Shown here piece after piece: positions 8,008 through 17,954 of a DNA stretch of 64,000 nt. The stretch is from Methanobrevibacter olleyae. Its GTDB lineage: Archaea > Methanobacteriota > Methanobacteria > Methanobacteriales > Methanobacteriaceae. The position numbers and the translations under genes are program-made. The notes under the pieces were generated by a model. The model saw only the letters and a program-made list of their open reading frames with translations, did not search any database and was not told where the DNA came from. The first letter of the stretch is position 1, and every line of letters starts with the position of its first letter. The stretch covers positions 19,931 to 83,930 of the forward strand of contig SUTG01000005.1 in NCBI GenBank assembly GCA_015063035.1, given 5' to 3'.

Positions 8008-8817
8008 ATGAATGTGCCTCAAGTTATAGCAATTAAGAAGATTATAGAAGAGACTCCTACAATCAAGACTTTTATTTTTGATTGGACTATGGTTGGTGAA
8101 AATATTCCAAGTCCAGGTCAATTTGTAATGGTATGGAATTTCAAGGATGAAAAGCCAATGTCCATTTCCTACATTGATGTTGTCAAGGGAGAACTTGGAA
8201 TAACAGTCAAGAAGGTTGGAGAATTTACTGAAGATTTGCATACTCTAAAGGAAGGTGACAAGTTAGGTATTAGAGGGCCATATGGAAATGGCTTTGACAC
8301 TGATTTGAAAGGCATGAGAGTTTTAGCTATTGGAGGAGGAGTTGGAATGGCTCCTATAGCGTCATTCACTGAAGAAGCATTGAAGAATAAGGCTCAAGTG
8401 GATGTTGTTTGTGCAGCACAAACCAAGGATGAGCTGTTGTTCGATGAACGTTTAAAATCAAAAGGAGCAAAGGTCTACACTTGCACTGATGACGGTTCAT
8501 GTGGTTTCAAAGGTTTTGCAACTCACAGAGTATTGCAATTGATTGAGCATAAGGAATATGATTGGGCTGTTGTATGCGGTCCTGAAGTTATGATGAGACC
8601 ATTGTATGGTAGTCTGGAAGCTCATATGATTGAAGGGGAATACTCTATGGAACGTTATATGAAATGTGCTATAGGGGTTTGTGGCCAATGCTGTGTAGAC
8701 AATACCGGTTGGAGAATATGTGCTGAAGGCCCTGTTTTCTCATCTGATCAGGTTTCTGAGATTGTTGAGTTCGGCAAATTCCATAGAACAGCATCTGGTT
8801 TGAAAGAATATTTCTAA
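8008..8817 (+). CDS. pyrK: dihydroorotate dehydrogenase electron-transfer subunit
   Basis: Carries electrons from PyrD to NAD. The 269-residue protein has an FAD-binding barrel (RGPYGNGFD), an NAD-binding fold (VLAIGGGVGMAPIASF), and a C-terminal 2Fe-2S cysteine set (MKCAIGVCGQCCVD, then RICAEGPVF). A GTG in frame at 7996 is possible, but GGGTGAT directly precedes the ATG at 8008, so that start is preferred. It is coupled to pyrD with 17 bp between them. Confidence 0.96.
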   Translation: MNVPQVIAIKKIIEETPTIKTFIFDWTMVGENIPSPGQFVMVWNFKDEKPMSISYIDVVKGELGITVKKVGEFTEDLHTLKEGDKLGIRGPYGNGFDTDLKGMRVLAIGGGVGMAPIASFTEEALKNKAQVDVVCAAQTKDELLFDERLKSKGAKVYTCTDDGSCGFKGFATHRVLQLIEHKEYDWAVVCGPEVMMRPLYGSLEAHMIEGEYSMERYMKCAIGVCGQCCVDNTGWRICAEGPVFSSDQVSEIVEFGKFHRTASGLKEYF

Positions 8818-8862
8818 AGTTTTGTTTGGTTAATGTTTAATCTAATTTAATTTAATGATAAT

Positions 8863-9945
8863 ATGTTTAATTTAATTGAAAGCAAATACGGCTTGCATAT
8901 AGTTGTTATAGTGATCTTTTTAGCTTTGTCATTGATAACTGTCTTGCCGGTATTGAATATGATATTGCTTGGTGCAATGATTGCCTATGGTATCGCACCC
9001 CTTGCCAATAGAATACAATCAAAGATTAAATTTAAATCAATTTCCATATTTCTGGCAATAATACTGGTAATCATTCCTTTAATATTATTGTTCCTATATG
9101 TATTTTGGGAAATAGCGGTCTTTGCAGATATGTTTTTCACTTCTCATAATCTTTCTCTAGCCTCTGGGATTGATTTGAATTTCTCTATTGCGACTTTTAT
9201 TCAGGCTTTGCCTATAGAAATTCAAGGACTTATCAAGCCTTATCTCGGAGTATTGACTAATGGGGTTCATGACATCTTAACTTATGTTTTCAATTATGCC
9301 GTGAAATTCATAAGGAATTTTTCCGATGTACTGGTCCAATTATTTGTATTGATCTGTTCAATCTTTTATTTTACTCGTGATGGCGATAAGCTAATGGATT
9401 ATCTTTCCGTATTCATTCCAAAAAAACATAAGTCTTTCTTTGACTCCACTATAGAGGATGTTGCGAATGTTTTAAAATCCATATTCTATGGTCATTTCCT
9501 AACAGCAATCATTATAGGTATTATGGGAGGTATAGGATATTATTTCTTAGGATATAGATTTGCATTGTTTTTAGGAATCATAACTGGAGTGGCTCAACTA
9601 ATCCCTATTATTGGGCCTTGGATTGTTTATTGGGCTTTGGCAATCTATGCATTTTTTGTATTAGGTGATATTCCTAAAGGAATCTTCACAATATTATGGG
9701 GTTTTATATTGAGTTTAAGCGATATGTACATTCGTCCAATGCTTGCAAGTAACTATGCAGATATGCCCTCCTTAATCATTCTTGTTGGATTTATGGCGGG
9801 ACCTTATGTATTTGGAATAGTAGGTTTCATATTGGGGCCTTTGGTTTTAGGAATTGCTTATGCGCTTATCAAATCTCTTAAGGAGGAGCTGGAGAAGGAA
9901 AAATCAGTTTTGGAAGAAGGTGAAGATTTTTCTGATGATTATTAA
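8863..9945 (+). CDS. AI-2E/PerM-family permease
   Basis: A 360-residue integral membrane protein with about eight hydrophobic segments in the arrangement of the AI-2E transporter (UPF0118/PerM) family: two helices near the N-terminus, a loop region (~105-150), then a helical bundle ending with IGPWIVYWALAIYAFFVLGD, SDMYIRPMLAS and a final FILGPLVLGIAYALI. The tail is acidic (EKEKSVLEEGEDFSDDY). Members export diverse small molecules, and some act as Na+/H+ antiporters; the substrate cannot be predicted here. No strong ribosome site precedes the ATG. It starts 45 bp after pyrK, so it may be transcribed with pyrDK. Confidence 0.88.
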   Translation: MFNLIESKYGLHIVVIVIFLALSLITVLPVLNMILLGAMIAYGIAPLANRIQSKIKFKSISIFLAIILVIIPLILLFLYVFWEIAVFADMFFTSHNLSLASGIDLNFSIATFIQALPIEIQGLIKPYLGVLTNGVHDILTYVFNYAVKFIRNFSDVLVQLFVLICSIFYFTRDGDKLMDYLSVFIPKKHKSFFDSTIEDVANVLKSIFYGHFLTAIIIGIMGGIGYYFLGYRFALFLGIITGVAQLIPIIGPWIVYWALAIYAFFVLGDIPKGIFTILWGFILSLSDMYIRPMLASNYADMPSLIILVGFMAGPYVFGIVGFILGPLVLGIAYALIKSLKEELEKEKSVLEEGEDFSDDY

Positions 9946-10002
9946 CTCTCTGCATAATTAGAAAATTATTCTTAGTTTAATGTTTATGATTAGGTTGATA
10001 GG

Positions 10003-11931
10003 ATGGTAAAAAGAAATATTGTTCTTTTGGATATTGATTATATCACTTTTGAAGAAAAACCTGTTGTACGTTTATTCGGTAAGGTGAAAGAGGACAAATC
10101 TAAGGATTTAATAGCTTTAGATGATTCTTTCGTTCCTTATTTGTATGTTTTGCCTTCAGGGGATATAGAAAAATGTTTGGAAGATATAAATGAGCTAAAA
10201 TCTAACGGGGATTTGGAATTTGCAGAAATTGAAAAAGTGCTTAAAAAGGATTTCCAGGTTCCAACTGAATTTATTAAAATCAGTTTTAACCATCCTCAAG
10301 AGGTTCCTAAATACAGGGATGCAATTTGGCAATTGGATTCCGTTAAGCAATTGAGGGAACATGACATTCCTTTTTATAGAAGATATTTGATAGATAATGC
10401 ATTGGTTCCTATGGCTGAATTGGAATTGGAAGGGGAGCTTATAGATTCCTTTGAAACCATTGATGTTGATGATGACAATCTGGAGATACTTAAATTGACC
10501 GAATCTCCTAAAACCGCTAATACTGATTTCCAAGAGTTTAGGATGATGAGTTTCGATTTGGAAGTTAGAAACCCTCATGGAATGCCAGATCCTAATGAAG
10601 ATGAAATTATCATGATTGGAATTGACAGCAATGTTGGAGTTAGAAAGGTAATTTCCACTAAAGGAGACGAGTTTGAAAATGACCCTGAAATGTACTTCAT
10701 TGAGAAGGTAGACTCTGAAAAGGAAATGATTGAAGCATTTGTAAAAACAGTTAAGGAGAATAATATTGACATTATAATCGGATATAACTCTGACGTATTT
10801 GACTTCCCTTACTTGAAGGACAGGGCTAAGCTATGGGGAGTGGATTTGGATTTAGGTGTTGACGGCTCTGACATCAAGTTCATGAGAAGAGGTTACAACA
10901 ATGCGGCAACTTTCAAAGGTCTGCTTCATGTTGATCTGTATTTGGTTATGAGAAGATACATGTCACTTGACAGGTATACTTTGGAGAGAGTTTACTTTGA
11001 GTTCTTTGGAGAGGAAAAGATAGATGTTCCTGGAGAGAGAATCTATGAATTCTGGGACAATGGTGGAATGGAACTTAAGAATCTCTTTAAATATTCCTTG
11101 GATGATGTCGTATCCACCTTAAAGATAGCTCAAGAGACATTGCCGTTAAACCTGGAATTGACACGTATAGTATGTCAGCCTTTTGTTGACGTGACCCGTA
11201 TGACTACAGGTACACAGGCTGAATGGTATTTGGTAAGAAAAGCCTATGAGGTAAATGAAGTTGTTCCAAACAAGCCAAACATGACCATGAAAAACATTAA
11301 GGAAAGAGGTCCAAACTCTGGAGGCTATGTAAAGGATCCTGAAATAGGATTGCATGAGAATTTGGTCCAGTTCGACTTCAAGAGCCTGTATCCTACTTTG
11401 ATTATCTCAAAAAACATTTCTCCCGATGTTTTGGTGAATGACAATTCATCTTATAATGCCAAATTTGAGGACTTTGAGGATTTTGAAACAGGCTATGATG
11501 AAATAGATAACCTCAAGGAAGAGGAAATGTCTTCTGCAATAGACAATGACGAGGAGTATTATATCTCACCGGAACACTTTTTCAAGTTCAAGAAAGAGCC
11601 TCAAGGATTCATTCCTTCAGCTTTAGAGGATATTCTAAATGAAAGGTTTGCTGTTAAGAGCAGGATGAAGGCAACAGATGATCCAGTCCTGAAGAAGAGT
11701 TTGGATGTTCAGCAGCAAGCATTGAAACGTTTGGCAAATACGATGTATGGAGTTTATGGATTTTTAAGATTCCGTTGGTATTCATTTGAATGCGCTCAGG
11801 CCATTACCGCATGGGGACGTCAGCATATTAAAAAGGCAATGAAAGAAGCGGAAGATTATGGTTTCAAGGCCATTTATGCAGATACTGATGGTTTCTATGC
11901 AAAGTATGTGCCTGAGATGAAAAAAGAATAA
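10003..11931 (+). CDS. polB1: family B DNA polymerase, large subunit of a split enzyme
   Basis: Replicative/repair DNA polymerase with 3'-5' exonuclease. The 642 residues contain exonuclease motifs ExoI (SFDLEVRNP), ExoII (IGYNSDVFDFPYL) and ExoIII (YSLDDVVSTLK), then polymerase motifs A (FDFKSLYPTLI), B (LKRLANTMYGVYG) and C (YADTDGF). The chain stops 11 residues after motif C, without palm end and thumb. This is the known arrangement in Methanobacteriales, where the remainder is a separate small subunit (PolB2); that gene is not in this window. It should not be read as a truncation. AGGTTGATAGG precedes the ATG. Confidence 0.95.
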   Translation: MVKRNIVLLDIDYITFEEKPVVRLFGKVKEDKSKDLIALDDSFVPYLYVLPSGDIEKCLEDINELKSNGDLEFAEIEKVLKKDFQVPTEFIKISFNHPQEVPKYRDAIWQLDSVKQLREHDIPFYRRYLIDNALVPMAELELEGELIDSFETIDVDDDNLEILKLTESPKTANTDFQEFRMMSFDLEVRNPHGMPDPNEDEIIMIGIDSNVGVRKVISTKGDEFENDPEMYFIEKVDSEKEMIEAFVKTVKENNIDIIIGYNSDVFDFPYLKDRAKLWGVDLDLGVDGSDIKFMRRGYNNAATFKGLLHVDLYLVMRRYMSLDRYTLERVYFEFFGEEKIDVPGERIYEFWDNGGMELKNLFKYSLDDVVSTLKIAQETLPLNLELTRIVCQPFVDVTRMTTGTQAEWYLVRKAYEVNEVVPNKPNMTMKNIKERGPNSGGYVKDPEIGLHENLVQFDFKSLYPTLIISKNISPDVLVNDNSSYNAKFEDFEDFETGYDEIDNLKEEEMSSAIDNDEEYYISPEHFFKFKKEPQGFIPSALEDILNERFAVKSRMKATDDPVLKKSLDVQQQALKRLANTMYGVYGFLRFRWYSFECAQAITAWGRQHIKKAMKEAEDYGFKAIYADTDGFYAKYVPEMKKE

Positions 11932-12059
11932 AATCATGATTATTAATTTAAGATTTATTATTTAATTATTGATAATATGATTATTTAATTATTAGATTAT
12001 TAATTTAATATTTATTATTTGATTATTGATTATTTAATTATTAAATAGGATGTGTGTTA

Positions 12060-12446
12060 ATGGAAGAAAAAATTGCTTTAGCAGCATGTAGCGGTATGAG
12101 TCCTAATGGATTGGTTGCAAGAGTTGCAGTTCATGACTTGGCTATTGATGATGTGGAAATATTATCTATTTGTATGGGTTCAACTTCTGCAAATGTCACA
12201 GGCTTTAAACGAATGCTCGACAAATACCCTATTTTAGCAATTAATGGCTGTGAAGGAAACTGTGTAGGTAAAATATTAGAGCAAAAGGGTATTGAAATTG
12301 TGGATGAACTTAATGTTGGAGACATTTTGGCTGAAACTGAACATAAGGCAAATGATGCTGCAAGATTGGATGATGAAGGGGAAATCTGCGTTTCAATTGT
12401 GAAAGAAGTTATTGAAAACAAGATTAAAGAAATTGAATTGGATTGA
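12060..12446 (+). CDS. small Cys-containing putative metal-binding protein
   Basis: A 128-residue protein resembling the DGC-type putative zinc-binding family: LAACSGMSPNGLVARVAVHDL near the N-terminus, ILSICMGS at ~40, and AINGCEGNCVGKILE at ~60-75. These cysteines are likely metal ligands. A GTG six bases upstream (12054) could start it, but AGGATG before the ATG at 12060 favours the latter. No partner enzyme is nearby; the gene following shares its strand and lies 50 bp on. Function is inferred weakly. Confidence 0.8.
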   Translation: MEEKIALAACSGMSPNGLVARVAVHDLAIDDVEILSICMGSTSANVTGFKRMLDKYPILAINGCEGNCVGKILEQKGIEIVDELNVGDILAETEHKANDAARLDDEGEICVSIVKEVIENKIKEIELD

Positions 12447-12496
12447 CTTTAAAAAAATTTTTGATTATTTTTCCAATATTTCTTTAAGGTGATTTT

Positions 12497-12889
12497 ATGG
12501 TAAAGCCAGTAAAGATTCATGATAATAATTTATGGGATAAATTCGTTAAGGATAGTGAGCAGTATTTTGCTGTATTGAGTCCTGGATGCAAGATTGCATT
12601 CTTTGTTGGAGAGACTGATAAGAATTTCCTGCTCATCGAAAGAACAGAAGGGGCTATTGATTCCAAGTTCAATGTAAACAGTTCACTTAATATGATGGAA
12701 ACAGATTTATTCTTCACAATAGCTGAAGATGATGCATCTGAACTTTTGGACGATGCAAGTAAACTTTCAAGCTTCATTAAGGAAGGAAAGTTAGGAATAT
12801 TCTGTTTAGTTGATGATGTGGTCATGGCAGAAAAAGGAATCGATAAATTATTGAATGATTTAGGATTTGCACCATCTTGTGCAATTTAA
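12497..12889 (+). CDS. conserved hypothetical protein, 130 aa
   Basis: Not recognised. A soluble, mildly acidic protein with a central hydrophobic core (CKIAFFVGETDKNFLLIERTEG) and alternating strand-like stretches (LGIFCLVDDVVMAE), ending FAPSCAI. AAGGTGAT directly upstream gives a good translation start. It follows the small Cys-containing protein at 50 bp spacing and may be co-transcribed with it. No signal peptide or membrane segment. Confidence 0.8.
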   Translation: MVKPVKIHDNNLWDKFVKDSEQYFAVLSPGCKIAFFVGETDKNFLLIERTEGAIDSKFNVNSSLNMMETDLFFTIAEDDASELLDDASKLSSFIKEGKLGIFCLVDDVVMAEKGIDKLLNDLGFAPSCAI

Positions 12890-13536
12890 TTTTTTCATTT
12901 TTTGTTTTTAAATTTTTTCGCACCATTTTTTAAATAATTTTTTAAATTTTTTTATCATATTTTTTTAATAATTTTTTTAAATTTTAATTTTTCATTTTTT
13001 TAAAAATTTACTTTTTGATTTTTTTTTAAAAATAATTTTTTCATTTTTTCACTATCTTGTTATTTCTCACCTATGTGATGTAGATTATTAATTATCAAAA
13101 TTTACAATATAGTTCATTCTTTAAGTATTTTAAAAATATGGTTAATTATTTTAATAGTTATTAATTCAACCTATGATTTAATGAAGTTTTATTATTAAAA
13201 TTTTCACATGCCATTGAAAGTTAAAATTTTAGTGCTATTTTCATAAAAATTTTAAAAAAATTTGTATAAAATGAAATTTAAATTTTAATTTTTTTCAAAA
13301 ATAATTAATATTCAAATTTTTCAAATTTGTAAATTTTGTAATCGTAAAATTAGTGGTATGTTAAAAAATAAGATTAATAAAAATTAGTAAAAAATAAAAA
13401 TAGTAAATAAAAGTAAAAGAGTAAAAGAGCAAAATAGTAAAAATAGTAAAAAAGAAAAAAAGTTAGTTAAGAGTAATTCTCCTAACCAGTGAAAAAGTTT
13501 TGGTCAAGGTTTTTGACCGAAGGTCAAAAAGCTTGT
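12890..13536. other. AT-rich convergent spacer
   Basis: 647 bp with no credible gene. T tracts at 12889-13060 probably end the plus-strand transcript; A-rich repeats of AAATAGTAAAA type lie at ~13370-13460. The minus-strand comC hairpin at 13505-13535 lies at the right end. Confidence 0.75.
13505..13535 (-). terminator. UUCG-tetraloop hairpin after comC
   Basis: On the minus strand CAAGCTTTTTGACC pairs with GGTCAAAAACCTTG (one mismatch in 14) around a C(TTCG)G closing loop, an exceptionally stable tetraloop type. It begins one base after the comC stop codon (13539-13537). Likely an mRNA 3'-end/terminator structure. Confidence 0.75.
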
Positions 13537-14565
13537 CTATTCAGTCAAGTAACTGTCTAAACCTATATCTTCAGCGTCACAAATGGTTTTTAATGTTTCA
13601 TAGAGTTTTTCATCTATCTCTAAACCGTTTTTCTCATTTTCGGCAATTCTTTTTACTTCGAGATCTCCTGGTATGAAAGTGTTTCCGGATTCTCTGATTT
13701 CTGTGACGAATTCCTCGACTTGCTCTTTGAATGCGTCGATTGAAACGAATTTTTCAGGATTGATTGCAACAAACAAGTCCCCTTTGTTACAGTCTTCCTT
13801 ATAGTCCCCTGCAGTACCGGTAACTTTAGTACCAAATGCTGCATTTACTAAAGGCCCAGTCATGATTTCAATCATAAAGCTTAAGGCGTATCCTTTTACT
13901 CCTCCGAATGGAAGGATAGAACCTTCTAATGCAGCTTCAGGATCAGTGGTTGGATTTCCATCCTTGTCGATTGCAGTGTTTGGAGGGATTTCCTCACCTT
14001 TTCTTTTAGCTTCCAATAATTTTCCTCTTGCGCTTACTGAAGTTGCCATATCTACAGCAATATAAGTTTCAGAAGGGATGCCAATAGCTATTGGGTTAGT
14101 TCCAAGAATAGCTTTTTTACCTCCTAAAGGTGCCACTCCAGGTTCTGTGTTACAAATTACAATACCAATCATGTCATTTCTAATAGCGAGGTCAGAATAA
14201 TAACCTGTTATTCCAAAGTGGTTTGAGTTGAATGTACCTACTGCAGCGATACCTGTTTCCTTTGCCTTATTGATTGCCATCATCATTGCTTCATGTGCAA
14301 TGTATTGTCCAAATAAGCTTTTTCCATCAATGAGTGCAATGGAATCCTCATCCTTGACAATTTCATAATCTCCTTTGGTTTCAATGAAACCGTTATTGAT
14401 TCCTCTAATGTATTGTGGGAATCTTCCAAGTCCATGTGAAGTGAAACCTTTTAAGTCAGAGTCTAAAGTTGCTTCGGTAATGATTTTTGCATGTTCTTCT
14501 TGCACTCCAATCTTGATTAAGATTTCATTTACAAGTTTTCTTTCATTTTCAACACTAATTCTCAT
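13537..14565 (-). CDS. comC: L-sulfolactate/malate dehydrogenase (Ldh2/MdhA family)
   Basis: NAD(P)-dependent oxidoreductase of the type-2 malate/lactate dehydrogenase family; in Methanobacteriales such enzymes oxidise (R)-sulfolactate to sulfopyruvate in coenzyme M synthesis and may also act on malate. The 342-residue protein shows TSHGLGRFPQYIRGI (substrate site), FNSNHFGITGYY with the catalytic His, GTNPIAIGIPSE, VDMATS and FGGVKGYALSFMIEI. Another CoM gene, comB, lies at 35.4 kb. GGAGGG precedes the ATG. The exact substrate cannot be read from sequence, so malate dehydrogenase is the alternative name. Confidence 0.88.
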   Translation of the reverse strand: MRISVENERKLVNEILIKIGVQEEHAKIITEATLDSDLKGFTSHGLGRFPQYIRGINNGFIETKGDYEIVKDEDSIALIDGKSLFGQYIAHEAMMMAINKAKETGIAAVGTFNSNHFGITGYYSDLAIRNDMIGIVICNTEPGVAPLGGKKAILGTNPIAIGIPSETYIAVDMATSVSARGKLLEAKRKGEEIPPNTAIDKDGNPTTDPEAALEGSILPFGGVKGYALSFMIEIMTGPLVNAAFGTKVTGTAGDYKEDCNKGDLFVAINPEKFVSIDAFKEQVEEFVTEIRESGNTFIPGDLEVKRIAENEKNGLEIDEKLYETLKTICDAEDIGLDSYLTE

Positions 14566-14708
14566 ATTTTCCCTCCTTAATGATTGGCATTTTTTTAAAT
14601 ATCTTTGTAATTATTAATTTATTTATAATTTATTTTTAAATTATTGTTAAAATTATTATTGGAATTTTATGTATTTTTTGTTTTGTTCTCTTTTTTTTTG
14701 AATTGAAA

Positions 14709-15728
14709 TTAATATTCAATTACAGTTCCTTCAAATGTTTTTACAGTGATCTTCTCTTCAGCAGTCACTTTTCCTACAATTTGAGCTTCAATGTTTTCAT
14801 TCAATGCTTCTACAACAGCATCAGCTTCCTCAGGGCTTGCAATTACACAGAATCCTACACCCATATTGAAAACCTTATACATTTCCTCTAAAGGAACTCC
14901 TTGTTCATAAATCAATTTAAAGATGTCTTGTGGCTCTGGGTAATCTGTAATGTCAAAACCGATTCCTTTTTTAAGTCTTGAAAGGTTGTTTACTCCACCA
15001 CCAGTCATATGAGCAAGACCTTTAATGTCAAAGTCATGTTTTAAAAGATCAACAATTGCTTTAACATACAATTGGGTTGGTTTCAATAATTCTTCTCCTA
15101 TGGTGGTTTCGCCATTAGGCATTTTGTCGTTAACATCGAATCCACCTTCTTCAAAAATAGCTCTTCTAGCTAAGCTTAAACCATTACTGTGAATACCGCT
15201 GCTTCTAAGACCGATTAATATGTCTCCTTCTTGGATATCTGCGCCAGTGATGATTTTGTCCTTGTCTACGAAACCGATACCGGTTCCTGCTAAGTCAAAG
15301 TCCTTTACAATACCTGGAAGGGAAGCGGTTTCTCCACCGATGATTGCAATTTGGGATTCTTTTGCCCCTTGGACAAGGCCATCTGCAATCTCTTCAGCTA
15401 CTTTTGGATCAGGTTCTTCAACTGCCAAGTAGTCAACTAATGCAATAGGTTCTGCACCTACACAAAGGATATCGTTAACTACCATTGCAATCATGTCAAT
15501 TCCAACAGTATCATATTTTTCCATCATTTTTGCAACTAATATTTTACTTCCTACACCATCAGTACTCATAGCAATAGCCTTATCGCCAAGTTCCACCAAT
15601 GCTGCAAAGTGTCCACTATCAGTAATAATATTTCTGTATTCCAATGTTGGCTGCAATTTTGAAGCTAATTTGGAAACGGTTAATGCTTCAAGGTCAATGT
15701 CAACACCAGATTCTGAATAAGTAACCAT
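14709..15728 (-). CDS. purM: phosphoribosylformylglycinamidine cyclo-ligase
   Basis: AIR synthetase: closes the imidazole ring in purine synthesis using ATP. The 339 residues include the N-terminal [25 protein letters not shown] (nucleotide site), [22 protein letters not shown] and [16 protein letters not shown], all typical of PurM. A GTG at 15737 is in frame, but AGGTGA before the ATG at 15728 makes that the better start. Its upstream region holds a strong set of inverted repeats (15792-15850) that could regulate it. Confidence 0.97.
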   Translation of the reverse strand: MVTYSESGVDIDLEALTVSKLASKLQPTLEYRNIITDSGHFAALVELGDKAIAMSTDGVGSKILVAKMMEKYDTVGIDMIAMVVNDILCVGAEPIALVDYLAVEEPDPKVAEEIADGLVQGAKESQIAIIGGETASLPGIVKDFDLAGTGIGFVDKDKIITGADIQEGDILIGLRSSGIHSNGLSLARRAIFEEGGFDVNDKMPNGETTIGEELLKPTQLYVKAIVDLLKHDFDIKGLAHMTGGGVNNLSRLKKGIGFDITDYPEPQDIFKLIYEQGVPLEEMYKVFNMGVGFCVIASPEEADAVVEALNENIEAQIVGKVTAEEKITVKTFEGTVIEY

Positions 15729-16043
15729 AAAATTCACCTAATAATAATTCTTAAATTTTCTAATTTTTTAAAAAGTTTTTATTTTAAATAGGCTATTATT
15801 AGCAATAAATAATAGCTAACATTTTAATATTTGTTTTAGCTATTATTTATATTATATTAATCATTTTGAATAAGTATTCGATATAATCGATTAAAATTAA
15901 AAATTAAAAATTAAAAAAAAAAATAAATTTCAGTTTTAAATATAAAATATTTAAAAAATATTCAAATATAAGATATTTTAAAATCATTCAATATAAAATA
16001 TTTGAAAACCATTCAAATAAAAAAATATTTAAAACATTTAAAA
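15729..16043. other. purM upstream spacer
   Basis: 315 bp between the aCPSF1 stop and the purM start (both minus strand). It contains the alternating GCTATTATT/AATAATAGC dyads at 15792-15850, a TCGATATAATCGA near-palindrome at ~15878-15891, and AT-rich repeats of AAATATTTAAAA type at 15940-16040. No gene seen. Confidence 0.75.
15792..15850 (-). promoter_or_regulatory. alternating dyads upstream of purM
   Basis: ATAAATAATAGCTAA (15805-15819) and TTAGCTATTATTTAT (15836-15850) are a perfect 15-bp inverted repeat. A third arm, GCTATTATT at 15792-15800, matches the right arm and could pair with the same middle segment, giving two mutually exclusive hairpins. It lies 64-122 bp before the purM start. 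Operator or attenuator; mechanism unknown. Confidence 0.5.
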
Positions 16044-17954
16044 TTATTGCAGTCTGGTTGCTTCAAGGATAAGTGGAGTTTTAGTCTCTACCTTATAACT
16101 TCTGTGAATGCTTGAAGCCAGATCAACAGTTTTGTATGGGTCTCCGTGACAAGTGATGATCTTATCAGGTCTTGGATGCAATCTTTTTGCAAATTCCATC
16201 AATTGTCTTCTGTTGGAGTGACCACTGAATCCTTCAATGGTTTTGACATCCATTTTTACATTGTAGATTCTCTTTTTGCCTGTTTCATCTTCCAATGGTA
16301 TTTCCTTGTGTCCTTTTTGGATTTTTCTACCAAGGGATCCTTCAGATTGGTAACCTACAAAAACAATGGTGTTATTCTTGTCTTCACATAACCATTTGAA
16401 GTACTCTACTGAGTTTCCACCTGTCATCATACCGGATGTTGAAAGGATAATTGATGGCTCTCCTTCAACAATCTGTTTTCTTTCAGCATTGTTTTGAACT
16501 TTATTGAAGGATTCTGCAATGAACGGATTTCTTCCCATATGGAAAATTTGATCCCTTAAGTCCTTGCTTAAGTATTCTGGTCTTGCTGTGTGCACTGCAG
16601 TAGCTTCCCAAATCATACCGTCAAGATGGATTGGCACTTCTTCAATCATTCCATGGCGCATGTACTCTTCAAGCACAATCATCAATTCTTGTGCTCTTCC
16701 TACTGCAAATACAGGAACCAATACTTTTCCGCCACGTTTTAAGGTTTTATAGATTGTCTTCATCAATTCTTTTTCTGCATTGTTTCTTGATGGGGTCACA
16801 TCTTCGTGTCCACCATATGTACTTTCCATAATGCAGCTTTCCACTCTTGGGAATCTTGTGGTTGCAGGTTCCAGGAGTCTGCTTCTTTCGTATTTGAAGT
16901 CTCCAGTGTAAAGCAAGTTATGTGCACCGTCACCAATGTGGAAGTGACACATAGCGGAACCTAAAATGTGGCCTGCATTATGCAAGGTCAATTTAATGTC
17001 TGGAGAGATGTCAGTCACTACTCCATAGTCAAGAGTGATTGTGTGCTTAATCATCTTTTGCACATGCTTTTTATTGAAAGGAAGAGGGTTGTTTTCCCTG
17101 TGTGCAATATCGATGTAATCTATTTGCAATAGGGTCATCAAGTCTCTTGTTGCAGAGGTACAGTATACAGGACCTTCGTATCCGTAGTGGTAAAGGTAAG
17201 GAATGAATCCGCAGTGGTCCAAGTGAGCGTGAGACACTACAACTGCATCAAGGTCTTGAATTGAAAATTCAGGAACTCCGAGCATTGGGAATGAACTTTT
17301 TTCATCCTGTCCCGCTACGTTTACTCCACAATCGAGCAACACTCTACTGTTTGGAGTTTGAAGTAACATACAGGAACGTCCTACCTCTTTAAATCCTCCC
17401 ATAGCAGTTAATCTGGTCCATTCATTAGGATATTTTCCCCCTTGGTGGATTCTTGCACCTAAAGTCTGCAAGATCTTCTTTCTTTCCTTACTGTTGTGCA
17501 TCAAGGTATTTCTGATTCTATCGATAATGTCAGACCTAATTGGCGGAGTTCTCAAAATCTTTGGGGCCCAACCGGTTTTTCTAACGATTTCCCTTGAGGT
17601 AACACCATATTTTCCAATTACAAGTCCAGGTTTGGTAGCTTCTATAACCACTTCGTTGGTAACTTCATCAAAAGTGATATTAGTGATTTCAGCATCTTCT
17701 GGAACTATCTCTTCTACTTTCTGAATAGTTTCTTCGTATGGTAATAAAACTGATTTGTCTGATCTGATTATGATTCTTTTTCTAAGTTCTTTTGCCAAGT
17801 TTCTGATTAAGTCCCCATTGTCTGCTACAATGTCTGGGTTTTTTGTATATATAACAACCTCAGGGCCTTCAAATTCAATATTGGCTAATTGAACTTCATC
17901 AGGTAGTTTTTTTGTAATTTTTTGTTTGATTTCTTCTAAAACGTTTGAAGCCAT
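16044..17954 (-). CDS. cpsf1: archaeal CPSF-type beta-CASP ribonuclease / transcription termination factor
   Basis: aCPSF1 (also called FttA) cleaves nascent RNA after U-rich signals and drives archaeal transcription termination. The 636-residue protein has two N-terminal KH-like domains (~1-140; [34 protein letters not shown]), then a metallo-beta-lactamase fold with [29 protein letters not shown] and YTGDFKYE, the beta-CASP insert ([18 protein letters not shown]), [11 protein letters not shown], and the final zinc histidines in [11 protein letters not shown] and ITCHGDP. All metal ligands are present. GTGATA precedes the ATG. It is flanked by purM and psmB on the same strand. Confidence 0.97.
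   Translation of the reverse strand: MASNVLEEIKQKITKKLPDEVQLANIEFEGPEVVIYTKNPDIVADNGDLIRNLAKELRKRIIIRSDKSVLLPYEETIQKVEEIVPEDAEITNITFDEVTNEVVIEATKPGLVIGKYGVTSREIVRKTGWAPKILRTPPIRSDIIDRIRNTLMHNSKERKKILQTLGARIHQGGKYPNEWTRLTAMGGFKEVGRSCMLLQTPNSRVLLDCGVNVAGQDEKSSFPMLGVPEFSIQDLDAVVVSHAHLDHCGFIPYLYHYGYEGPVYCTSATRDLMTLLQIDYIDIAHRENNPLPFNKKHVQKMIKHTITLDYGVVTDISPDIKLTLHNAGHILGSAMCHFHIGDGAHNLLYTGDFKYERSRLLEPATTRFPRVESCIMESTYGGHEDVTPSRNNAEKELMKTIYKTLKRGGKVLVPVFAVGRAQELMIVLEEYMRHGMIEEVPIHLDGMIWEATAVHTARPEYLSKDLRDQIFHMGRNPFIAESFNKVQNNAERKQIVEGEPSIILSTSGMMTGGNSVEYFKWLCEDKNNTIVFVGYQSEGSLGRKIQKGHKEIPLEDETGKKRIYNVKMDVKTIEGFSGHSNRRQLMEFAKRLHPRPDKIITCHGDPYKTVDLASSIHRSYKVETKTPLILEATRLQ

Noticed and set aside
10003..11931. 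Truncated polB pseudogene
   Set aside because: All motifs are intact and the end point matches the known split enzyme of Methanobacteriales.
14703..14891. 62-codon frame antisense to the purM 3' end
   Set aside because: Antisense shadow; purM motifs prove the opposite strand is coding.
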